NCBI GenBank assembly: GCA_964501445.1
Contig: CAZCSJ010000009.1
Location: 1-32,678, forward strand
Origin: CAZCSJ01 sp964501445
GTDB lineage: Bacteria > Patescibacteriota > Minisyncoccia > Sungbacterales > HO2-52-23
Direction: 5' to 3'
Length of the DNA: 32,678 bases
Shown here: one piece after another, positions 1 to 5,936 of the stretch
Numbering within the stretch: the stretch's first letter is position 1
Layout: each line of letters starts with the position of its first letter
Translations under genes and position numbers: made by a program
The notes under the pieces: generated by a model
Databases searched by the model: none
Told to the model about the DNA's origin: nothing
The model's input: the letters and a program-made list of their open reading frames with translations, nothing else

Positions 1-551
1 ATCGACCCTCGGAGTGACTTAGCTAACGCGTTAAGCCTGCCGCCTGGGAAGTACGAGCGCAAGCTTAAAACTCAAAGGAATAGACGGGGATTCGCACAAG
101 CGGTGGATCATGCGGTTCAATTCGATAACAACCGAGGAACCTCACCAAGGTTTGACATTCCGATGAAGATTTTCTGAAAGGAAAATTGTCTCACAAGGAC
201 ATCGGAACAGGTGCTGCACGGCCCTCGTCAGTTCGTGATGTGAATTGTTCCCTTAAGTGGGGTAACGAACGCAACCCCCATTGCCTGTTACAAGTGTCAG
301 GCGAGACTGCCTCCGTTTAGGGGGAGGAAGGAGGGGATGACGCGAGGTCAGCGTGGCCCTTTGATGCCTTGGGCTACACGCATGATACAATGGCGCGTAC
401 AATGGGTCGCAAACCCGCGAGGGGGAGCCAATCCCACCAAAACGCGCCCCAGTTCAGATTGGAGTCTGCAACTCGACTCCATGAAGCCGGAATCGCTAGT
501 AAACGCAGATCAGCTACGCTGCGTTGAATACGTTCTCGAATCTTGTACTCA

Positions 552-1473
552 GACGTAAACGCGCTCGGCAGCGCATAATGCTAAGTGTCCCGACGCTTCA
601 TCAAAAATTTTAGATGAAGGAAGTCGGGATCCCGATTTCATTATTAAAGATTTTAATAGTACATCGGGAGTTAAAATCCACTCCTCCATATTCGAGATGG
701 AGCGTAGGCAGAAAGGATAATCCCGGAACCGTGAGGGGCCGGGGTGAAGGATCCCGAGCCAAAAGACAGCCACATCATTAAAAAGGGAGCCGACTCATAA
801 AAGCGGTGAGGTATGAGGAAGGCGAGAATCCTCCCTGATGTGGATGCCTGGAACAGCAGTATGCGTGACCCGAGGAGATCTCATGGTATAATAGGACTTA
901 TGAGTGACGCCATGAGAAGTCAGCTGCGCCATAGTACTCGTTCCGAAAGAGATGTGGTTTTTTCGGGATGGGGAAGGGCAAAACCGATGGTTTCTGCCGA
1001 CTATATTGTCGGTTTGACTGATGGCGAAGGATGTTTCTACGTTCTCGTGAGACCGCCGTATAATCGTAACGGAGGAGCAATGGTTCAACTACGATTCTTT
1101 ATCAAAGTCCAGGAAGGAGATAAAGATATTTTAGAAAAGGTACGGAGCACTCTTGATTGCGGTTCTGTATATTTTCAGAACGAGATGAGAGTTAACCATA
1201 CGCAATGTTATCGGTATACGGTAGGTTCCCACAGGGATATTTTCGGGAAAATTATACCATTTTTCCGAACGCATCCACTACACGCCAATTCAAAATCAAG
1301 AAACTTTAAGATCTTCTGTAATGTCGCTGCACTCGTTTTGCGAGGCGCACATCACACAAAGGATGGGATTAGTAAAATTCAGAAATTGAAGTCACAGATG
1401 AATCATCGGACTCGCGTAGTGCGGGAAATCCGCACGCTACGTGGGAACACGAAGTAAGTCCAACTATCGTAAT
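552..1473 (+). mobile_element. Group I-like intron in 16S rRNA
   Basis: About 920 bases interrupt the conserved 16S sequence. Group I-like core elements can be proposed: a Q/P4-like stretch GGATCCCGAGCCAA at 749-762, similar to the conserved AATCCTGAGCCAA of trnL introns; a possible P6 stem CCACATC/GATGTGG (770-776 with 836-842); and a possible P7 pairing of GGACTT (894-899) with AAGTCC (1456-1461). Hairpins such as GCGCT-cggc-AGCGC (561-574) and CTCCAT/ATGGAG lie near the 5' end. A LAGLIDADG frame fills the space between the P7 strands. The borders given are those that restore the conserved rRNA sequence. They do not obey the usual U-before/G-at-end rule of group I introns, so the exact splice sites are uncertain. 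Confidence 0.75.
900..1457 (+). CDS. LAGLIDADG homing endonuclease (intron-encoded)
   Basis: The protein carries one LAGLIDADG-type motif, DYIVGLTDGEGCF, followed by a basic domain of the single-motif class, whose members act as homodimers. Such enzymes cut intronless rRNA genes and drive intron spread; some also assist splicing as maturases. The frame is open from 813, but the intron core elements lie upstream of 900. A TATAAT box (887-892) ends 7 bases before the ATG at 900, so 900 is preferred. ATG 987 (MVSADYIVGLTDGEGCF) would give a more compact protein and cannot be excluded. The stop codon overlaps the proposed 3' P7 strand. I see no frameshift, so it may be active. Confidence 0.85.
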   Translation: MSDAMRSQLRHSTRSERDVVFSGWGRAKPMVSADYIVGLTDGEGCFYVLVRPPYNRNGGAMVQLRFFIKVQEGDKDILEKVRSTLDCGSVYFQNEMRVNHTQCYRYTVGSHRDIFGKIIPFFRTHPLHANSKSRNFKIFCNVAALVLRGAHHTKDGISKIQKLKSQMNHRTRVVREIRTLRGNTK

Positions 1474-1603
1474 CCGCCCGTCACATCAAAAAAGCTGGGA
1501 ATAGGTGAAGCTCGCCGTATGGCGATTCAGCCTAAGTTCAGTGATTGGGATGAAGTCGTAACAAGGCATCCGTAGCGGAAGCTGTGGATGGAACATTCCT
1601 ATT

Positions 1604-1899
1604 AGGGAAAACAATGTATGGTAGCGGACACTCTGGAGTGTTCTGCGAGATACCTCGCTCACGCGGGGTAGGCAGCAGAGCATTCGTCGTTCGCACCATT
1701 CCCTAAGGTCGTTTTCACTTTTTTAGTGAACACAAGTGTTGGTCTCGGAGCTTTAATTTGAGATCCCGCGGTTTCGTCGGTAACGAAGCACCCGAAAGGG
1801 TTTCATAGGTCGCCCTCCTTCATTCCGCTTTCAGCGGAATTTCGGAAGGGCCCTCCGTAGCCTTTGGCGAAGGAGGGGAACAGCTGGAAGGATATATAC
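1604..1899 (+). other. Structured 16S trailer/spacer without a gene
   Basis: No coding frame is convincing. The stretch is dense in potential stems: TTAGGGAA (about 1602-1609) with TTCCCTAA near 1700; ACACTctGGAGTGT; TTCAC/GTGAA around a T run; TTCGT/ACGAA; GCCCTCCTTC with GGAAGGGC (1812-1851); CCCTCC with GGAGGG (1851-1877). The first pairing would close a domain of about 100 bases right after the 16S end. CCCTCCTT at 1813-1820 resembles a displaced anti-Shine-Dalgarno sequence. The region could be a processing domain or a second intervening sequence. Confidence 0.45.
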
Positions 1900-1935
1900 C
1901 CAAAAGCCCCCCGATGGACATCGGGGGGCTTTTGG
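1900..1935 (+). terminator. Rho-independent terminator after 16S
   Basis: A near-perfect hairpin CCAAAAGCCCCCCGATG / CATCGGGGGGCTTTTGG has a two-base loop at the limit, so the real loop is likely larger. The 3' arm contains a short T run. It would stop the rRNA transcript before tRNA-Ile. Confidence 0.8.
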
Positions 1936-1970
1936 AATTTCTAAATCCAAATTTCTAATTTCTAAAACTA

Positions 1971-1999
1971 TTGAAATCTTTGATATTTTGAAATAGAAT
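1971..1999 (+). promoter_or_regulatory. Putative promoter for tRNA-Ile
   Basis: TTGAAA (1971-1976), a 17-base spacer and TAGAAT (1994-1999) match the sigma70 pattern. It lies after the rRNA terminator and about 80 bases before the tRNA, suggesting the tRNA is transcribed separately from 16S. Confidence 0.5.
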
Positions 2000-2081
2000 A
2001 ATTCACATTGGGAAGGACAGGCAGTTGGTACATAGGCGTGCCTGCTCTTCCGAAGTCCCGCGGTAAGCAGGACGTAGGAGA

Positions 2082-2153
2082 GGGCGTATAGCTCAGTGGT
2101 AGAGCGCGTCACTGATAATGACGAGGTCCTTGGTTCAATCCCAAGTACGCCCA
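2082..2153 (+). tRNA. tRNA-Ile(GAT)
   Basis: A full cloverleaf can be drawn: acceptor GGGCGTA/TACGCCC, D arm GCTC..GAGC, anticodon stem CGTCA/TGACG with loop CTGATAA (anticodon GAT), T stem CTTGG/CCAAG with loop TTCAATC, discriminator A. The 3' CCA is not encoded (TCC follows), so CCA must be added by nucleotidyltransferase. A GCCCGCC-ttc-GGCGGGC hairpin (2161-2177) follows. Confidence 0.96.
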
Positions 2154-2240
2154 TCCCCAAGCCCGCCTTCGGCGGGCAGGCAGTTGGGCCCCGAAGGAAA
2201 GTGCGAGGCGTAATTCGAGCGGACTCATAAAGATACAATC

Positions 2241-2297
2241 GCATATTTTGGTACGGGGCAGGTAATGATGAGGTCCATGGTTCCCTACCACACCCAT
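2241..2297 (+). pseudogene. Decayed second copy of tRNA-Ile
   Basis: The 3' half matches the intact tRNA: TAATGATGAGGTCCATGGTTC (2263-2283, one base over the shared TAATGA-GAGGTCC core) and CACCCAT (2291-2297) at the acceptor end. The T stem is shortened, the anticodon arm is lost and the acceptor stem does not close, so it cannot function. The repeated CAGGCAGTTGG upstream of both copies (2018-2028 and 2177-2187) suggests a tandem duplication of about 160 bp followed by decay. Confidence 0.6.
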
Positions 2298-2305
2298 TGT
2301 GTTGC

Positions 2306-2334
2306 TTGTGTTTTTCTCGTAATTCGGGTATACT
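2306..2334 (+). promoter_or_regulatory. Putative promoter of DUF5679 gene
   Basis: TTGTGT (2306-2311), 17-base spacer, TATACT (2329-2334). The predicted start of transcription is about 40 bases before the ATG at 2380, so this gene is probably not leaderless. Confidence 0.55.
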
Positions 2335-2379
2335 TACGATAATCCGAGGTCGAATAACCTTTTGGTGATAACTACCACT

Positions 2380-2535
2380 ATGAATGAAGGATACTGTGTA
2401 AAGTGCCGCGAAAAGCGCGAAATGCTGGACGCGAAAGAGGTCACGATGCCGGGCAAGGGCGGCGAGCGCCGCGCAATGACCGGCAAGTGCAAGGTCTGCG
2501 GCACGAAGATGTTCAAAATTTTAGGGAAGAAATAA
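2380..2535 (+). CDS. DUF5679 small zinc-finger-like protein
   Basis: A 51-residue protein starting MNEGYCVKCREKREM with two CxxC pairs (YCVKC and KCKVCGTKM) separated by a basic, glycine-rich loop (MPGKGGERRAMTGKC). This matches the layout of DUF5679 proteins common in CPR bacteria and archaea. The four cysteines probably bind one zinc ion. Function is unknown; small size and basic charge fit nucleic-acid or ribosome contact, but this is inference. It has its own promoter and a strong palindromic terminator downstream (2598-2639), so it is a single-gene unit. Confidence 0.85.
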   Translation: MNEGYCVKCREKREMLDAKEVTMPGKGGERRAMTGKCKVCGTKMFKILGKK

Positions 2536-2597
2536 GAGGGCGCATTCCCTCGGCATTTCGTCTTTTCGGAAGAGGCGTCAATTTCTTATTGTTAGGT

Positions 2598-2639
2598 ACG
2601 AATCAAAAAATCCCGCATATGCGGGATTTTTTGATTCGT
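2598..2639. terminator. Bidirectional terminator, 42-bp perfect palindrome
   Basis: Arms ACGAATCAAAAAATCCCGCAT and its exact complement meet at 2618/2619. The A6/T6 runs flank the GC core on both sides, so it can terminate transcription in both directions. It separates the converging DUF5679 and SIMPL genes. Confidence 0.85.
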
Positions 2640-2644
2640 GTACA

Positions 2645-3460
2645 TCACTTAAATTCGTAGGTAATGTTCACCCGTACTATCACTTCATTTTCTCCTGCGG
2701 GAAGGGAGGGCATAGGGGGCGCGACTGCCGTTGTCTCAAAACTCATACCCCTCTCAAGTGTAGAGAAGGGCGGTTGTCCCGGAACCCCTACTTCTTCAAA
2801 AGAGCTCACGTCGCGTACGCGTTTTTTGAGCGAGCGCGCGAGGGCATCGGCTTTTTCCCTCGCGTCCACAATCGCTTTCTCGCGCGCCTCTGCCCGCGCT
2901 TTCTCGGGGTCGTCTATCGTAAACCGGAGATCCGAGACCTCATTTGCGCCTGCTCTCACTATGCCCGAAAGAATGTCGCCCATCGAGGCGACATCGCGGA
3001 CGGTCAACCGGAGCGTTGCGCGTATCTCGTAGCCCGTGATGCGCGGTTTTTCTTCCGATGGGCAAAGCCCGCCGACCGCGCACGGCGTTGGGTAGGAATA
3101 TTGCGGAGAGACCGTATATCCCACTGTGTGTATGTCTTTTTCTTTTACTCCTTTTGATGTGAGAAATGCGACAACCGCATTGAGTCGTTTGGTGTTCTCA
3201 TCCTGCGCGTTTTTGAGAGAGGCGTTTTCGGTAAGTACGGTTGCCGTGAGTTTTACGACATCGGGCTTTACGGTTACTTTGCCTTCTCCCTCTACGGGGA
3301 TATAGGAAACATCACGATCTTGGAGATTTTTTACACTCCACCATGCCTCAAGGCCGTACGAGAAGATGAGTGCGATGAGGAGGAGATTGACGAGCCAAAA
3401 AAACGCTCCGCGGCGTTCCCATGCTTCTTTAAGCCAAGATAGAGAGAGATTGTTTTTCAT
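2645..3460 (-). CDS. SIMPL (DUF541) domain envelope protein
   Basis: The 271-residue protein has an N-terminal membrane anchor (about residues 19-42, rich in Leu/Ile/Trp) followed by a SIMPL/DUF541 domain: VEGEGKVTVKPDVV at the start, a central KGVKEKDIHTVGYTVSPQYSY segment, and AREKAIVDAREKADALA helices before the end. SIMPL proteins are exported or membrane-anchored; members include mouse SIMPL and bacterial periplasmic proteins linked to stress, and the exact role is not known. On the minus strand TAAAAT (3467-3472) stands six bases before the ATG, so the mRNA is probably leaderless and the start is well supported. A cysteine pair (CAVGGLC, about residues 128-134) could form a disulfide. 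Confidence 0.88.
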   Translation of the reverse strand: MKNNLSLSWLKEAWERRGAFFWLVNLLLIALIFSYGLEAWWSVKNLQDRDVSYIPVEGEGKVTVKPDVVKLTATVLTENASLKNAQDENTKRLNAVVAFLTSKGVKEKDIHTVGYTVSPQYSYPTPCAVGGLCPSEEKPRITGYEIRATLRLTVRDVASMGDILSGIVRAGANEVSDLRFTIDDPEKARAEAREKAIVDAREKADALARSLKKRVRDVSSFEEVGVPGQPPFSTLERGMSFETTAVAPPMPSLPAGENEVIVRVNITYEFK

Positions 3461-3486
3461 AGTGATATTTTACACCCATTTTGCCG

Positions 3487-3867
3487 TTACGAAAACCACT
3501 CCTTGATACTTTTTGGCCATCCGCGCAAGAGGAGGAGGGCGAGCGGCGCGCCCCAATTCGCCCATCGCTCTACAAATTCAAAGATTGAGTCGCCGGCGAT
3601 CGGCCGCATGAGCGCGGTCCAGAAACCCCAGAACGTCATCCAGAGGAGAGCGATGCGTATGGGTTTTATCAGGATGAGGAGTGCGAGCGTGATATCCAAG
3701 AGGCCGATAAGGAAAAGAAGCGTGGTTGCGGTTCCGGCATCGGAGACGCCGAAAATGGAAAACCACTCTACCCATGTCTTTCTGCCTTGGAGCGCAAAGA
3801 ACCCGTGGCCGATGAATTCACCCGCGACCGCGATCCGGAGGATCCATTCAATGAGTGTAGTGTGCAT
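3487..3867 (-). CDS. DoxX-like small membrane protein
   Basis: A 126-residue protein starting MHTTLIEWILRIAVAGEFIGHG, with about four hydrophobic segments and the pattern of the DoxX/SURF4-like family. The frame is open further upstream, but ATG 3867 starts just before the first membrane helix and has TATCAT exactly six bases upstream (3874-3879), with TTGTAG 17 bases before that, so it is the likely start. Members of the family are inner-membrane proteins of poorly known function, sometimes tied to thiosulfate oxidation or redox. It is divergent from mnmA, with overlapping promoters in a 51-bp gap. Confidence 0.75.
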   Translation of the reverse strand: MHTTLIEWILRIAVAGEFIGHGFFALQGRKTWVEWFSIFGVSDAGTATTLLFLIGLLDITLALLILIKPIRIALLWMTFWGFWTALMRPIAGDSIFEFVERWANWGAPLALLLLRGWPKSIKEWFS

Positions 3868-3918
3868 AGTGGTATGATAACGCCGTGACAAAATTTCTAC
3901 AATTGGTATAACAGGAGC
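3868..3918. promoter_or_regulatory. Divergent leaderless promoters, DoxX-like and mnmA
   Basis: Plus strand: GTGACA (3885-3890), 16-base spacer, TATAAC (3907-3912), six bases, ATG 3919. Minus strand: TTGTAG, 17-base spacer, TATCAT (3874-3879), six bases, ATG 3867. The two promoters overlap, so they may compete. Both predict transcripts that begin at or next to the start codon. Confidence 0.65.
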
Positions 3919-5199
3919 ATGCGAAGGGAAGTACCAAAAAGAGTATATGAAAGAGTATATGTTGCCATGAGCGGCGGAGTGGATAGCTCCGTTACTGCAG
4001 CGCTTTTGAAGGAGCGCGGTTTTGACGTTGTTGGCGTGCATATCAAGATGTGGGGCGATCCCTCCATTCCCTGCAATTTCAAAGAAGACAGATATGACGC
4101 GATGCGGGTTTCGGAGTATTTGAAAATCCCATTTCAGACATGGGATTTTACCGAGGAGTATAGAAAAGCAGTGGTTGAGTATTTAATTCGTGAGTACGCC
4201 GCAGGCCGTACGCCAAACCCTGACGTGATGTGCAATCGGCATATAAAGTTTGGCGTGTTTTTGAAGAGGGCGCTGGCCGAGGGGGCGGATTTTATCGCGA
4301 CGGGGCATTATGTGCGTCTCGCTTCGGAAAGTTCTTTTGAAAACACGCTCATCCCGCCAGCGCGGGATTCGCTCAGCATACGGCGCGGCGCTCCGATTAC
4401 TATCGGAGACCATGCCGCCGCGCCTCCTGAAGGTTTTCAAAAGAACTTTCCTCGCTCGCACAGCGCTTTACTAAAAGGAATAGATCCCAATAAAGACCAA
4501 TCATATTTCCTCTGGACGCTCACGCAGGAGCAGTTGCGCCACTGCCTTTTTCCAATCGGAGAATTTACGAAGCCCGAGGTGCGGGAGCTCGCGCGGAAAT
4601 TCGGATTGCCGACTGCGGAGAAAAAGGAGTCGCAGGGGATTTGTTTTATTGGAGAGATCAACCTCACGGAGTTTTTGAAAAAGCATATTCCGATGAAGCG
4701 CGGCGAGGTGGTGACAACTTCGGGCAAGAAGATCGGCGAGCATGACGGCCTTGCCTTCTATACTATAGGTCAGCGCGAGGGGCTCGGCTCGGGAGGGGGA
4801 GGCGTACCTTATTACGTCGCCAAAAAGGATTTTAAAACCAATACGCTTATAGTGGCCGAGGGGCCGTATGATGAGAAATTATTTTGTGATGAAGTGGAGG
4901 TCGCGGATGTGCATTGGATTTCTGGTGCAGCGCCAAAATTTCCATTGGAATGCGAGGCGAGAATTAGATACCGCCAGCCGGTGCAGCGCTGCTGCATTAC
5001 ACTAATTGACGCGAATGTAACCCCGAATTTACACGAATTAATTCGTGAGAATTCGTGGCAGAATTCGTATCTAATCCGTGTAACTTTTGACGAACCCCAG
5101 CGCGCCGTCACCCCAGGTCAATCAGTCGTCTTCTATAAAATGGGTTCTTCCGGCAGTACTCAGGATTTAGAGATACTCGGCGGGGGGATTATTGTATAA
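3919..5199 (+). CDS. mnmA: tRNA 2-thiouridylase MnmA with two repeat insertions
   Basis: MnmA adds sulfur to U34 of tRNA Lys, Glu and Gln. The ATP-pyrophosphatase loop SGGVDSS is at residues 18-24, the catalytic cysteines are C105 (PDVMCNRHIKFG) and C242 (SQGICFIGE), and DPNKDQSYFL follows at about 189. The protein is 426 residues against about 360 usual. The surplus sits in two places: residues 137-177, encoded by a perfect inverted repeat between GHYVRL and LLKGIDPNKDQ, and about residues 367-391 near the C-terminus (LIDANVTPNLHELI..), also palindromic DNA. Both are in frame and avoid the catalytic motifs. The start at 3919 is needed for the first beta strand (VYVAM) and has TATAAC six bases upstream. 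Confidence 0.95.
   Translation: MRREVPKRVYERVYVAMSGGVDSSVTAALLKERGFDVVGVHIKMWGDPSIPCNFKEDRYDAMRVSEYLKIPFQTWDFTEEYRKAVVEYLIREYAAGRTPNPDVMCNRHIKFGVFLKRALAEGADFIATGHYVRLASESSFENTLIPPARDSLSIRRGAPITIGDHAAAPPEGFQKNFPRSHSALLKGIDPNKDQSYFLWTLTQEQLRHCLFPIGEFTKPEVRELARKFGLPTAEKKESQGICFIGEINLTEFLKKHIPMKRGEVVTTSGKKIGEHDGLAFYTIGQREGLGSGGGGVPYYVAKKDFKTNTLIVAEGPYDEKLFCDEVEVADVHWISGAAPKFPLECEARIRYRQPVQRCCITLIDANVTPNLHELIRENSWQNSYLIRVTFDEPQRAVTPGQSVVFYKMGSSGSTQDLEILGGGIIV
4326..4451 (+). repeat. Palindromic element inserted in frame in mnmA
   Basis: Outer arms of 19 bases pair perfectly (4326-4344 with 4433-4451; GGAAAGTTCTTTTGAAAAC). Nested inside are GGCGCGGCG (4382-4390) with CGCCGCGCC, and CTCCGAT-tac-TATCGGAG-type pairing at 4391-4407. 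The 126 bp equal 42 codons and carry no stop. The inserted peptide is absent from the usual MnmA between GHYxR and LLxGxDPNKDQ. Confidence 0.85.
5019..5091 (+). repeat. Second palindromic insertion in mnmA
   Basis: A perfect 16-bp palindrome CACGAATTAATTCGTG (5032-5047) lies in a larger imperfect inverted repeat (GTAACCCCGAATTTACACG against AATTCGTATCTAATCCGTG). AATTCG is repeated four times. The segment encodes a stretch between RIRYRQP and RVTFDEPQRAVTPGQ not expected in MnmA. Confidence 0.65.
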
Positions 5200-5203
5200 A
5201 TCG

Positions 5204-5245
5204 AATATGTCACCTAATCCGCTCGAGCGGATTAGGTGACATATT
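5204..5245. repeat. Palindrome copy 1, 42 bp perfect
   Basis: Arms AATATGTCACCTAATCCGCTC and exact complement, centre CTC|GAG at 5224/5225. It begins 4 bp after the mnmA stop and ends 3 bp before the stop of the converging Cas2/PaaX-like gene. It shares the core TAATCCGCTCGAGCGGATTA with copies at 5926 and 15222. No T run follows, so it is not a standard terminator, though a hairpin in either mRNA is likely. Confidence 0.95.
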
Positions 5246-5248
5246 AAT

Positions 5249-5902
5249 TTAGGTGAGGGAGAAATAATTTTTCAGATCATCATCATAAAGGATAGTAGGT
5301 GTTTCTATCAGTCGTACGTAATGCTCAACGCGGTACAGTGATGTCAAAAAATACAGCTCTTCTTTACAGGGGTAGGGAAATACAAAGACGCTTTCTTGTA
5401 GTCGGTAGAGGCCCATTGCCTTCAGTCGGTCTCGGAGTCCATCGCGTGCGGCTTTTTTCGTATTAGGAATATCAAAAATGATGATGCGCCATATGCCGTC
5501 CCATTTGTCGGGTGTTGGTATTTGTATTTCTCCGAGCGCTCTCTTAAAAGCAAAAGATTCACCCTTTTTGGTTAGCGCGATCTCAAATTTTTTTGATGCG
5601 TGCGTTCTATCTGTTGTGACAAAACGATGCCGTTTGAGATAGGTAAGAGTATCGCCAATGCGAGATCGCCGATATGTGAATTTTTTTCCAGTACGGAGAA
5701 GTACGCTTACGACATTCGGAGCCATTGCTGCCACCGTAAGAGTGCCCGCAACGAGAAGGAGCGCAAGGATGGTTTTGGCGACAATTGGCCCGGCACCATC
5801 CTCTTCGAGGAAAGACATAAGTCGTTCTTTCAAAAATTGCTTATGTTTTTTATGTTTTATTTCAATCTGCCGTGTGTATTTTCGTCTTGTAGGTCTCTCC
5901 AT
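5249..5902 (-). CDS. PaaX-like / Cas2-fold protein
   Basis: The 217-residue protein has a basic N-terminus (1-30), a hydrophobic segment (about 41-69, AKTILALLLVAGTLTVAAMAP), a winged-helix-like region (73-123, RIGDTLTYLKRHRFV..) and a C-terminal domain of about 80 residues (KWDGIWRIIIFDIPNTKK..LGLYRLQESVFVFPY-like) that resembles the PaaX C-terminal / Cas2 ferredoxin fold. D144 in IFDIP matches the position of the Cas2 acidic residue. Relatives in Parcubacteria are often labelled Cas2 or PaaX. There is no CRISPR array or cas1 here, so a CRISPR adaptation role is unlikely. Minus-strand TTGACA (inside palindrome copy 2), 16-base spacer and TACACT lead to an ATG six bases on. Function unknown: regulator, RNase or mobile-element protein. 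Confidence 0.8.
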   Translation of the reverse strand: MERPTRRKYTRQIEIKHKKHKQFLKERLMSFLEEDGAGPIVAKTILALLLVAGTLTVAAMAPNVVSVLLRTGKKFTYRRSRIGDTLTYLKRHRFVTTDRTHASKKFEIALTKKGESFAFKRALGEIQIPTPDKWDGIWRIIIFDIPNTKKAARDGLRDRLKAMGLYRLQESVFVFPYPCKEELYFLTSLYRVEHYVRLIETPTILYDDDLKNYFSLT

Positions 5903-5908
5903 AAGAAT

Positions 5909-5936
5909 AGTGTAGTGCGGTATGGCAACATGTCAA
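5909..5936 (-). promoter_or_regulatory. Promoter of Cas2/PaaX-like gene, -35 in palindrome
   Basis: Minus strand TTGACA (5931-5936), 16-base spacer, TACACT (5909-5914), six bases, ATG 5902. The -35 box is part of palindrome copy 2, so a protein binding the palindrome, or extrusion of the palindrome, would control the gene. Confidence 0.7.

Larger units (their letters stand above)
1..1603 (+). rRNA. rrs: 16S rRNA, 3' part, split by an intron
   Basis: The window opens inside 16S rRNA near E. coli position 850. Conserved blocks are readable: AAACTCAAAGGAAT, GCACAAGCGGTGG, GCAACCCCCATTG and GGCTACACGC in exon 1 (1-551), then CGCCCGTCAC, GATGAAGTCGTAACAAGG and helix 45 with its GGAA loop (1566-1590) in exon 2 (about 1474-1603). 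An insertion of about 920 bases separates TTGTACTCA from CCGCCCGTCAC, near E. coli 1398-1400 in the decoding centre. The end at 1603 is placed 13 bases after helix 45, by analogy with E. coli. The last 13 bases read GAACATTCCTATT where GATCACCTCCTTA is expected, so the anti-Shine-Dalgarno core is absent or moved. The sequence is divergent overall but keeps the conserved motifs, so it is probably functional. Confidence 0.95.

Noticed and set aside
337..558. Open frame of 73 codons
   Set aside because: It lies wholly within conserved 16S rRNA sequence.
1831..2297. Two minus-strand open frames across the tRNA and spacer
   Set aside because: They cover the terminator hairpin and tRNA-Ile; no protein-like sequence.
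5249..5902. CRISPR-Cas adaptation module, because of the Cas2-like fold
   Set aside because: No CRISPR array, cas1 or other cas gene in the window; related proteins occur as solo genes in this lineage.
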